Source: Pogonophryne albipinna (taxonomy: Eukaryota > Chordata > Actinopteri > Perciformes > Artedidraconidae). From it: a stretch of DNA of 64,000 bases. Location: assembly GCA_028583405.1 (NCBI GenBank), contig CM053261.1, positions 15,306,783-15,370,782 on the forward strand. Direction: 5' to 3'. The translations under genes were made by a program, and so were the position numbers. This document shows positions 28,101-38,489 of the stretch, piece after piece. The notes under the pieces were generated by a model. The model saw only the letters and a program-made list of their open reading frames with translations. It did not search any database and was not told the origin of the DNA. How positions within the stretch are numbered: position 1 is the first letter of the stretch; each line of letters begins with the position of its first letter.

Positions 28101-28527
28101 TGTATTACACAGTCCGCCATCTGTCTCTGGAGGAAGTGAGAGTAAGGTGTTTATGTGACTGTGAAATCACATGGTTTATGCGGAGGACGGTAAACCATGT
28201 TTTTGTTTTCTAGACAGGATATTCTGGCTTAGATTTAAACATGTTGTTTTGGTTGCCAATAACCTGATCCAACCAGATCAGAAAAAACTCATAAGGGTTT
28301 TCTTATAGGCCAAGTGCTCTTGTGTTGTTGTGTCTCTTCAGTTCTTAGTCAAATTAAGGTGAAATAGCAAAGAATACTAAAAAAGAAATTCATTGTAATA
28401 AAATGTATTATGGTAAAAAAAAACTAAAAAAAACTGTATTCCTATTTTTGCTTAAATCCAGTTGTCAAAATAGTATTTGTCCGTAATCTCAACTGTATTT
28501 GATCGCACATCTTCAATATGCACAAAC

Positions 28528-28697
28528 CTTGATGGCATTGGTGGAAATTTGGATCTCATGCAGCTTCCTCATCGTCCCGTCACGGTCGATGAAGTAGGAC
28601 GAGGCCAGCTGATGAAGGGCTTCCACGTTCTGAGTTGCATTGACAAGCTTCCTGTCCAGCTTGTTTTTGGCCAGGTACATGGTCAGTGCCTCCTCTC
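28528..28697 (-). CDS. brinp1: BRINP1-like internal exon (170 bp), MACPF region
   Basis: Acceptor CCCTTTAG ends at 28698 and donor GTTTGT begins at 28527. The exon enters in phase 1 (two bases complete Gly) and ends in phase 0, giving 56 full codons. Peptide blocks are [17 protein letters not shown], then an N-glycosylation sequon Asn-Ala-Thr, then [20 protein letters not shown] and [13 protein letters not shown]. The sequence lies in the middle of the MACPF-like domain. EEALTMY and the short KLDRK..NATQ linker favour BRINP1; as I recall, BRINP2/3 have EESLTIF and a longer linker here. The donor is AAG/GTTTGT, weaker than the GTAAGT of the exon at 888. Confidence 0.95.
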
Positions 28698-29819
28698 CTA
28701 AAGGGATCACAAGGAAACAAAAACAAGTTTAATATTATTGATACTGCCTTTGAAGTTTTTTTGGGGGAAAAAAGTACTTGATTTAACAAGTAAAGTATTA
28801 CATATTGTGAGTGTACAGTAGACATCTTCATTTGTGAGAATTGTCCCATGCAGGCTTATCTCAGAAGCCAATAGAGCTCTTAACAGGAGGGATAAGACAG
28901 AGGTCTGAATATCAGAGAAGGCACGTTTAGCTTGAGAAACCAGATGCCCCAGTTTTCAAGGAACAGTCTCTGTATTTGCTGCTTTATCCCTAGCTGGCAC
29001 CATCCCCAGAAATGTCCCCGGATTTACCCCTATTGGGATGGTATTATTTCCATGAGAGGTCTAGCGATGTAGAATTTGTATCTCAAGACCACAGGAATTT
29101 TATCCTGTGGAGAAAAAATACATTGCATCCGGTATCTTTTTTCCACAGCTTCCCCGGGCAGAGAAAGACAAATTGAAGGTAAACAAAGAAATTGAAAATA
29201 ACATAACCGTTTGCAGAGATTTCATTAGTGCAGAGAAATTAGTCAAATAGCAATGAGTACAGGAGGTTAATTAGGAGTCACTTGGGAGGGATTGTACCTG
29301 TTTAACTGTAATGCGGAATTGTGTGGCCTGTTCCTAGATAACCAGAATCTATCCCATTTTTCCTCTGGAAAATAAATGAAATTATCTGCGGATGGTTAAA
29401 AATGTAATTACTGACCCGTCTGGTGATAATAACACTGCCTGCAGGGTTGTTTTCTGTTTCTTTCTCTTTTCCTCCATACCACTACTTGTTCTATTCTTTC
29501 GAACAATGGTTTTAAACCAAAGAAGAATACTTTTAAATGCCACGTTGTTTTCTCTTGAATCAACAGCAATCTGTTTGGTGTCATGCTGGTATAAGTATCT
29601 GCCAAATTAGTTTTAGAAATCAGATTTTAGCCAAACACTCCTAATGATCCATTGTTATCTTTGTTTCTTGTTGCTGTAATTTCTGAAAAATGTAGATTTA
29701 GTGGTACCTGAAATTCTTACTCTTTTGCTGAGGCAAAGTGAAAAAGCATCCACCTTTAGTTTGAAGTGAATTTAAATCCAGCTCAACTGCAATAAGGTCA
29801 CAACGACTGTGGATATTAA

Positions 29820-30631
29820 AGGTCCCATGTCATGGCCATTTCCACTGATCATAATTCCATTGTTGAGGTCTACTAGAATAGATTTATACTGTGCAATTTT
29901 CCAAACTCACATTGGTTTCGCATACAGCATCTCTATAAAGTATGTGTATTCAGCAGTATTCACTCTCTCCACTAAACAGCTCGTTGCAGCTCTTGCCCCC
30001 ACCTCCCTGTGAGCCCAGTGTGCTCCGATTGGTCGGGACCAGTCGGGACGTTGTGAATCGCGCTGAGCTCCATGGAGGTGTGATTTCCTTGTTTAGCGAT
30101 ACACAGCGAAACACAGCCAAACTCCTCCTGAGCACACACAAAGTCACAGCCGAAGTAAAAACAATAAGTGTGGCTTGATATTGAGTAAGAAAAAGGTTGA
30201 TAAACGCTGTGAGAATGGGTCTGCAGAGAGAATTTCGCCGCGATCCCAACTGTCTGTTATCAGCCTGAAGCCAGGGAGGAGAAATCAGCAGAGCTGCCTG
30301 CACTGAGTGTGTGAGGAAGTCCGTGGATTGGTCAATTTGGACCAATCAGCGGGGGCTTAACGTAACGGCTCCGCGGACGTAACGTAACGGCTCCACGGAT
30401 TGGTCCATTTCGTTCCGGGGACGACATGACATCATGATGTACCCGGAAGAATCAAATGGACAGTGACGTATCTCCAACGAGGCGTTTTGGGGAGGTATTT
30501 TCTGTGTTAGAGTTTTACTCGCTACATGGTGTACTTTGAGGGTTTTGACTCTGCACACCATTTACATGCATAAAAACCTTCATAACACACAAGGGGACGG
30601 GTAATAACCGGAAAAGCATGACATGTCACCT
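29820..30631. mobile_element. non-autonomous TTAA-target DNA transposon (812 bp)
   Basis: The target site TTAA is present on both sides (29816-29819 and 30632-30635). Terminal inverted repeats: left AGGTCCCATGTCATG, right reading inward AGGTGACATGTCATG. TTAA duplication is the rule for piggyBac and Kolobok superfamilies; the ends do not settle which. No transposase is encoded. An internal segment is duplicated: CGTAACGGCTCCGCGGACG followed by CGTAACGGCTCCACGGA at about 30361-30401. Confidence 0.85.
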
Positions 30632-32894
30632 TTAAGGATTATGGACACATAAAAATCAGCATGTCTTTTATCTCTTTCCATTAATGCGGTACTATGTATG
30701 ACCAGATTCATATCTGTGATGTGGGAAATTAAGCCTCACCAGATGTGTGTACAGTATGTATGTACAGTATGTTGAGTTTGAAAGTCCACAGGAGAACTGT
30801 GAGAGGGTGTACTTAAACCTAACCACTGACCGTTCAGTAAGCGTCTGCGTGCTACAAATGGAGATTTTTCAAGCAGTAACAGGGCCAAATATTTATAGAG
30901 CACCAGACAATCTCTCCAATTTGCATGGCATGTTTGTTTGTTGACTTAATAAAAATGGTTGAGCTGCTCATCCTTTACACATCAGATGTTTTCCCATCTC
31001 TCACTCCCGCGAGCAGAAACAGACGCATACAAAGCAAACAGACATTTTCCCGCGCGAGCACACACAAACTTGCCTTTGAAGATTACTGTTCAAATGGCAA
31101 ACCTTATGCCTGGAACTCTTTCAAGAGCATGTCACATATGTTCAGGTTTCCAGTGATGTGAATGGTTATTCGGCCCCTAGCGATGCCTTGGAATTGGTCA
31201 CTTAACTTGTGGTGACCATGTGTAAGGGTGGGTAGCAGTCAGAGCAAATGTCTCATGCCTGGTTAGAGTAGAAGCACTGAAGGGACAAGAGCCCATTCTC
31301 TGACGCTGCCATGCCCTTTTACCCTCGGGGTGAGCAAAGTTACTTACACACACTTGACTTACACTACTGCGCAAGAATAACGGTCTCACATTAAGCCCTT
31401 TTTATCTCCATTGCGTCCTAGTGTGGCATAAAGGAGGCTCACTGTACATAAATACTGTGTGGTTATTGCTGCTGGTCTGGCTAAATCATTTTCTCCATGG
31501 CTTTAAAAGATTCATCAGCGTGCACCTTTCTGTAAGTAATACATTGTGTTACATTATTACGGGGCTCCTTGCTGGGACACTGCCAGAATTAATCAGCTCA
31601 TGCAGAGCGTATGTGTTTACAGCTCAGATGTATTTTAAAACAATGTACTGTTTCACCTCGAACAGTGTGTGTGCAAAGGTGTCTCCTACAGATGTACCTT
31701 TGTATCTTTTTCTTTTTTGTGGATGCAAGCATGTGGATATCAATGAAGGTTACCAGGGCAAGTATGGTTTAAAAGTAATGGAATTGCTGGGAGTGCTATT
31801 TGGTGTTAATGGTACATGTGTGGGTCACTTTATGGAGCACATTAAACTCTTCCACTTTATATCGTGCAGCGGAAAGACGCTAATGGTTATTATCGTTGTT
31901 TATTCTATACGAATACCACCCTTTAGAGGAACATAATATATACACACATTGAAACGTATTATGCGTTATTCTTTTAATGTATTTTTACGTAAGTCTTTTG
32001 GGAAGATTGGCATATCATAATAATTGTTTTGTGATTGTTTAGCATTTACAATAATTGTGTGTATGTTTCAAATATGTCCAAAAAAAAGAGGAAGAAACCC
32101 GACTAGGCAAATTAACTTTTTACATTAAGCAGGAAAACATTTTACAAACACCATCTCTGACTATACTGTTATAATTTATCCTTAAAAAACAGGTGTATAT
32201 AATTCCTAAAATAAAAAAATGTAACAACTGCAAACGCATAATACATTCCAATAAGTAGAGGAATTAATTCAACCAATTTTCTCCTCAACCATAACTCGAT
32301 TGTCCCTGCTTTATGCAAGAGATATTCTGAAAGTGAAGCTGTTGCTTTGAGATAGCCACGGTCTCAATGGCCAATTATACCCTGTGCATTTTGTGTTGGC
32401 AGCATGACAAGAACAAGTAAAAAAAGAGTTAGGTAGCATCAACAGCTGCAGGGTCGTCTTCCAATACAACCCAGGGCACAGTCAGGGCTCTGCATATGAA
32501 CTCTAGCCTCAGGCTTCAGTGACCACAAATCATTTCAATAAACTACTCCCACCTCTTCAATGCTGACAGCATGAGACTGGGGTGCTGAAGTGGTCTCCGA
32601 TCCAGTCATAGTCTTGAGTATGTAGGAGAGAGTAGGAGGGCAAATGAGTCCTCACAGCTGAGATACAGTCCCTCCTACATGTGATATCTTTATGTGGTCA
32701 TAACGGTTATTTCCAGACCTTTAAGCGAGACCAAGAAAATGTGGACACAAACCGTTTTTTTCTATTGAAACGGAAATAAGAGATAGTAAACGATAAAATG
32801 TACCATTCTTCAAATCATGAGGCTATGCAACCTTTTATGATCTGGTATTGTCAGTTGTGATATATTTTGGGAAATCTTAGAAGTTGATTGTGCT

Positions 32895-33300
32895 GTGTTC
32901 TCGACAATGCTGGGTGTTGTATTTCGAACTTGTCACCATAGTGGTTGTTGTAGCTGACGCTCAAAGGTCCCTTATTTATTGTTTTGTATTTTTTGAAGAG
33001 TGTTTAATGTATGCTTGAACTTTGTTTTATTTTGTAAAAATGATAAGAGTTGTCTTTCCGGAAGTCATGTGACCTCTAGCCCCGGATGTTTATATTGTGT
33101 TTGTGAGAGAGTAAAAGGGCGCTAAAAGTGTCAATGATGTGATAACGTAATTCTACTGCTGGTCTACTAGGCGAACACGTTTTCACGGTGTTTCATGATT
33201 GTACAAAGAAGAGAATAAACGTGATTGTGGACATCAGTTTGATGCGTAAAGTTCTTTCAAGATCAGAGTAGTTATATGTTGTTTAATCAGACGTTACAAA
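32895..33300 (+). mobile_element. possible solo LTR
   Basis: The stretch has LTR-like layout: a CCGGAAGTCATGTGACC segment, a short GC-rich core, a poly(A) signal GAATAAACG near 33211 and an end at GTTACA (33299). No flanking target duplication could be fixed and the left border is uncertain. It could also be some other repeat. Confidence 0.4.
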
Positions 33301-34689
33301 ATCCCTCTTTCAGAGTTGGTGGTGTGTCATTTTGACCTCTAAAGCCCAAAATACTGGACAATGACATTTACTGTATGAAAAGTAGTTTTTGTCAATTTAA
33401 TCTTCACACCTATTCTAAAAATGAACACTTGCATCTCGCCTCTCTCTCCAAACTCAATTCCCCCTCAGCACGGATACCAACAGATTTCACAGCGAGAGAG
33501 CAGCGTTCTCACTCAAAGTGTAAAACTGATTTCAAACATATGATGCAGAGGGAATGACAGATGGGGTGAAATATGACCCTCACAGCTTTAGCTTAGCTCT
33601 AGTAAAATGCAAATGCATGTCCTTCACACCTTTTCTGGTAGCACTACCTTCCTCTTGCATTTATACTCAGCACAGCCTTTGTTGTGCATCGACTGAACAC
33701 AAAGGTTTGACTTCTACAGTCAATAAGCACCTTCAGTTTTGTTCTCAGTGGCTGCAGGCAAACCAAAGACGTCAAACATCTATGTCAAACTGTTTTTATG
33801 TATTATTTCAGTTTTAAGCTTTAGAACTCAGTTTAATGCTGAGGCATCAACTCACAGTCGTGGTCTCCTTTGCTGGGAAGTCTAAGATGTGTTCATTCTG
33901 GTTTGGCTTCAAGTGTTTTCCGCGCACAGCATGCACACAGGATGCAGTCAGGTCATGTGTTGAACTTCAAAATACATATCCCTTGATGCCTACATTAAAG
34001 CTTCCACATATGCCAGTGACTTCGCTTCGGGAGGTACGAGGTAGTTAAAACGTTCAGACGGCAGAAAAGCAGCAGATAATTGATAATTATTTCCTAAAAC
34101 ATCTCCGGCAGATGCTGTCAGTCAGTAGCAGAGAAAGTAACAGACAATATTATTCTCTTAAATGCTTGTTTAAATGTTCACCCTTACAATAGTATTAAAT
34201 TACCATATCCCAACCATAGACTGTAGGCCTATATATAAATGGACGTAGTGTCCGTGACGTCACCCATAGGTTTCTGCAGAGTTGCTGAGAAGCCCTTAGT
34301 AGGCGGAGTCGGCCGCTGCCGTCTCGACAGTGACGTCAGAGCCTAACTCCCGCCTGCTCCAGCCTGATCCAAATAAGGGCAAAGAGGCGGCATAAGATAA
34401 GTCTGATATTTAAATGAAGAATACTCCACCAGGCACCAACACAACAAACACGTCCGAGTTCAAGTGGTGTTCCCCGGATCAGCCTCGCAGCTGAGACCCT
34501 GTAGCATCCAGGAGCTAACAGAGCTAACAGAGCTAGCAGAGGGACAGAAATCTAGAAGCAGCAGTCACCGCAGAGACCTGTCACTCAAGGTGACCACGCC
34601 CTAATTTATGCAAAAACGTTAAGACCTAATATAACTAAAAGGGTGCGAAAAAAGTCACTCCCCAATCCATTGTCATGAAGGTGGAATCT

Positions 34690-36932
34690 TATGGGATTAG
34701 TTTTGTATCATAAAGATAGAGCAACACTTTTTCAGAATAAAGCAAAACTATGAGTTTAAAAGGAAAAAAAACTGAGTCAAGCAAAATAAAATAAATTTCA
34801 AAAATAAAACTATAAGTTGCAAACAAATCATTTGTGTAATCATGTAAACTATAAGTCTTTTTTCTTTGTTTTAACATAGGTTTTTGTTTGCAGTTCTTGT
34901 TTCTTCTTTCTCAATGATCAGACTTTTGGTCTCGCTGCAGCTCTCTCTTTTGCGCTCCCTCATTTTTGTTTGAGATTCTGACACAAACCTCCCAGGTGGG
35001 CGGGACTTTCAGGGGTGCGTCCCCATTGGCTACTCAGTTTTTGAGTGACAGCCCAGTCCTCCAGCGATTGTACAGTGCAGGCAGCTGCGGTGCGGTAGCT
35101 AGCTGAACGTGGACAGAAGACCCCCAGAAGAACCAGCATTTCAATTATTATAATACTACAAGTGAAAATATATGTAAGTATTGATCATTTGTGTTGTTTG
35201 TGCTATACGGTCTGTTTCTTTATTGTGTTAAGTGAGAAGTAAAGCTGTGCTATGAAAGTTAGCTTGTGCTACCTTTAGATCCATAACAATGCAAGCTAAG
35301 TAGCCTAACAGTTAGCTACATAGCTAGCAGTGAGTGAGCGTTCAGACACCGGCGCACACACTCAAACAGACTCGTGTGCCTGACTCTACCAACAGGTTTT
35401 CATGATTCTGTTTAGATATGCAAGTATAAGCCATGATAGCTTATTTTATTAACACGCTAATTTGATATGAAAATCAATGGAGGCTGAGTTAACTTTGTAG
35501 GAAACCCTACCTTCCATGAGCTGTGTTTTATTTGTTAACTTCATATTTTTCATTTCCTAAAACATTTATTTTCCTCTCATATTAACAGTGTGGATCATTG
35601 AGACAGCGTGGCGTCCAGAGTCTTATCCCGTTTTCCCACTTCCTCTGAGGGGACCGCACGGAGGGGGGGCATGAAGAAAGAACTGCACCAGCTTCATCCA
35701 CGCTGGCGTTACTGTTATCACTTGCTCAGTGTCATTTCATTTGGCCAAATGTCTTTACATATACATTTAATAGATTTTATTATTATCCACCTTTTTGTTT
35801 TATGTCCTTTTATTTAAAACATTCTTTGAGACTTCATCTTCTGGTTCAAATTTCAATAAATGTAATTTGTATAATCACTCTTTTGTCTTTATTCTACATG
35901 AAAATGTTAGAGATTCCATTCAAATCTGTTGATTATTCAGATCTTCCTCAGGCTAGGAATAGTATGTCGAATTTGTAATGCTAAATATATATTATTTTCT
36001 CACAGGATATAGAATGAGACAACACAGTTGTTATCCATTGTGTATGAATGCTTCAGCTCTTCAGACCAACATAGTAAGATGTGAGCATATTCCTAATTGT
36101 GTTGGTATGCAACCTAGGTCTGGTCTGTTTAATAAAGCAAATCTGCCACTTTTATATTGCAGAATTTGTTCAATTAAAGCAGTCTTTTATTGTTTGTCCT
36201 AAACATAGCAATATATGCTTTTGAAATGTAACCTGTCTTTGAAAAATAACAGTATACAGTTTATATTGTGTATCACCTTTAGCTTAAAAATACATAGATG
36301 TGTTTTTTTAATCTATAAAATAAATAGACAGACACTTTTATCAATCCCAAATTGGGAAATAATTTAACAGCAGCAGTGTGTTCAGGTATTAAAATATTTA
36401 AAGTTGGAATAAAGTATAAACTACACATCACAAGTATAATGCACTGCAATCCATAAGATAAGTCCGATATGTTCATGAAAACCCCCCAGGAGACACCGAC
36501 ACTAACGTGGCCGAGTGGACTCCGGAGTTTGCTGCATGAGTTGAACTGTATGATCTGTGGTGTAGTGGGCTGTCACTCAAAAGCTGAGTAGCCAATGGGG
36601 ACACACCCCTGAAAGTCCCGCCCACCTGGGATGTTTGTGTCAAAATCTCAAACAAAAAATGAGGGAGCGCAAACGAGAGTGCTGCAGCGAGAGCAAAAGT
36701 CTGATCATTGAGAAAGAAGAAACAAGAACTGCAAACAAAAACCTATGTTAAAACAAAGAAAAAATACTTATAGTTTACATGATTACACAAATGATTTGTT
36801 TGCAACTTATAGTTTTATTTTTGAAATTTATTTTATTTTGCTTGACTTAGTTTTTTTTCCTTTTAAATTCATAGTTTTGCTTTATTCTGAGAAAGTGTTG
36901 CTTTATCTTTATGATACAAAACTAATCCCATA
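34690..36932. mobile_element. 2.24-kb DNA element with ~365-bp terminal inverted repeats
   Basis: The ends are TATGGGATTAGTTTTGTATC and its complement. The inverted arms extend from 34690 to about 35055 and from about 36567 to 36932 with few differences. A 6-bp duplication GAATCT flanks the element (34684-34689 and 36933-36938), and removing the element plus one copy restores the continuity of the older repeat. The 1.5-kb interior encodes no transposase that I recognise. It does hold a candidate donor (GTAAGT at 35174), an acceptor after a T-rich tract (ends 35588) and AATAAA at 35855. The superfamily is unknown to me; the 6-bp duplication excludes TA, TTAA and 8-bp hAT types. Confidence 0.85.
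35056..35880 (+). other. possible two-exon transcription unit inside the element
   Basis: The proposed first exon ends at 35173 before GTAAGTA. The intron of about 415 bp ends in a pyrimidine-rich tract and AACAG at 35588. The second exon contains AATAAA at 35855-35860 followed by GT-rich sequence. No long reading frame spans the junction, so a non-coding or relic transcript is more likely than a protein. This is inference from signals only. Confidence 0.35.
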
Positions 36933-38230
36933 GAATCTAACTATATCCAGAATATTTTTTTATTGCATCCAGGGGTAGAAACATGTTTTTTTCTGCTGTA
37001 AAGTTGGGCATTTTAACATGGGGGTCTATGGAAATTGCTCCTTTCTGCAGCCATCCCCTATCGGCCAATAGATGAACTGCAGTTTGTGGCACTTCCTTAT
37101 GGGCTTCCCGGCTCTGCCCCAGAGTTTGCCGCTTGATTCCAACTTGCAAAGATGACAAAAGTTAAAGATGGCAATATCAATATGACTATTATTGCCATGT
37201 TATCTTGCAATAAACCTGTGCTCTACACGTTAAAAATGTTAAAGTATAACAACTGCAGCAGAAGAAGTGAGTCATCCCCCGCAGCACTCTTTACCTCTCC
37301 TTCAGCATTAGCAACCAGTCAAATACGAATTAAATCTATAAACCTTTATATTCAGTAAAGAGTGTCTCCATAAATCCAGACATAAACAAAGGCTATTGTC
37401 ACAAACTGTTTTTTGTTCTCTGGGGGCATTGATGCCAAGTGCTTCCAGGCACCACGGGCACCATTGTTTGAGACAGGAAAAGAGGCCAAGGGACAATAAA
37501 ATACGAACAACAAGATAAGGACATAAAAAAAAGGTCAAACTCCTCTCGTAGAATCCTAATACTTTACTTAAGTTAGGGCTTTGGTTTTAAAAATGTGAAA
37601 AGGGATGGCATTGTATAATACGTTGAAAGGATTAAATGAGTGTCCTCAGCAAAAAACAATAGCACAGTGTCTGTCGGTGCCATAGGCAGAGGAAGTGGGA
37701 CGTTTTACTGTGGCACAATGTCTTAGGGAAAAAGGAAGGGTGGATGGCTGGACATAAAAAGTGTGTCAACACAGGAGACCGCAGAACCCGTCCTCTATCC
37801 CCACCCCACCAGTTTGTTCCGGTGCAGACAATATGTGCATAACCCTAAAAGTTGCCTTACCCTTGTTGACTCAACAAAAAGCTTATTGTGTGTCTTTGGG
37901 ACATAACAAACGGGTTGAAACTCTTTCATTCCTCATCTGCAACGGTTTTGATTGAATATGCTATAATTGTGCATTGTTCACATCATCGTTTGTTAGATTT
38001 CAGTCTTCTTTTAGATGAGCCTGCAAGGTAGTTAACCTCGGTTGCGTCCTTGTACATTTGCACAATAAGTGACCCACTCAAATACGTAGTACTACTAGAT
38101 ATAAAACACTTCACATAATAACTTAGCTGTAGTGGTGCAAGAGCAAAGCAATGTATGAATATATAAATGGTTTACTTCCAGGGTTCAAGTTATAATCTGA
38201 GTTGTATGGGGTTCTTTAAAACTAATGTGT

Positions 38231-38260
38231 GCGCACACACACACACACAGCAGCAGCAGC
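38231..38260. repeat. CA microsatellite followed by CAG repeat
   Basis: About nine CA units run directly into four CAG units, ending close to the 3' end of SINE copy 2. Confidence 0.85.
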
Positions 38261-38310
38261 CCTCTACTTGCTACAAACTTAAATATGAAAAGGTTCAACT
38301 ATGCACACCA

Positions 38311-38489
38311 CATTACATGTTACTTATTAGATGCTTTTATTCAATACTGTGGGCAATCCCCACAGGAGCAGTTTGGGGTGAAGTGTCTTGCCCAGGGACA
38401 CAACGACATGCTGACTGCAGTGGGGTTTGAACCTGTGACCCCCTGATCCGAACACCAACGCACAAACCACTGCGCCACACGCCTCCCTC
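38311..38489 (-). mobile_element. tRNA-derived SINE, copy 2
   Basis: Same family as the copy at 24.7 kb, on the opposite strand. The B box GGTTCAAACCC is at 38433-38423 (minus), the A-box region is at about 38480-38468, and GGGCAAGACACTTCACCCC is shared exactly. The 3' end ACATGTAATG is complementary to 38311-38320. The tail is diverged (GAATAAAAGCATCT), so this is an older or independently mutated copy. Confidence 0.85.

Larger units (their letters stand above)
12278..28527 (-). other. intron, 16.3 kb
   Basis: The intron lies between the exons at 28528-28697 and 12172-12277. Contents noticed: telomere-like short repeat (13897-13913), GT-rich stretches (15011-15044 and 25151-25190), hairpins (15846-15883 and 17536-17576), a LINE 3' end (20845-21052), an unclassified repeat-like stretch (about 21826-22350) and a SINE (24719-24914). 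I see no gene in the remainder. Confidence 0.85.
34212..37135. mobile_element. older fish interspersed repeat, split by a later insertion
   Basis: The left part, 34212-34689, begins CCATAGACTGTAGGCC, with TGGACGTAGTGTCCGTGACG nearby, and reaches GTCATGAAGGTGGAATCT. The right part, 36933-37135, resumes GAATCTAACTATA and contains AAAGTTGGGCATTTTAACAT, then GATGAACTGCAGTTTGTGGC and GTTTGCCGCTTG. I remember these two halves as one continuous teleost repeat without obvious terminal inverted repeats (from memory, not checked). The outer borders are approximate. A 9-bp unit AGCTAACAG is repeated three times at 34513-34541. Confidence 0.65.

Noticed and set aside
29950..30345. 131-codon open frame on the minus strand
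   Set aside because: Lies within the GC-rich body of the TTAA miniature element; other copies of such elements are non-coding.
31421..31936. 171-codon open frame with hydrophobic segments
   Set aside because: AT-rich intron sequence; hydrophobicity comes from T-rich codons; no motif, no splice partners and no resemblance to a known family.
34689..36933. Two near-identical 62-codon frames on opposite strands (34689-34877 minus, 36745-36933 plus)
   Set aside because: They are the same inverted-repeat arm read twice; the peptide begins in repeat sequence and ends at the transposon terminus.
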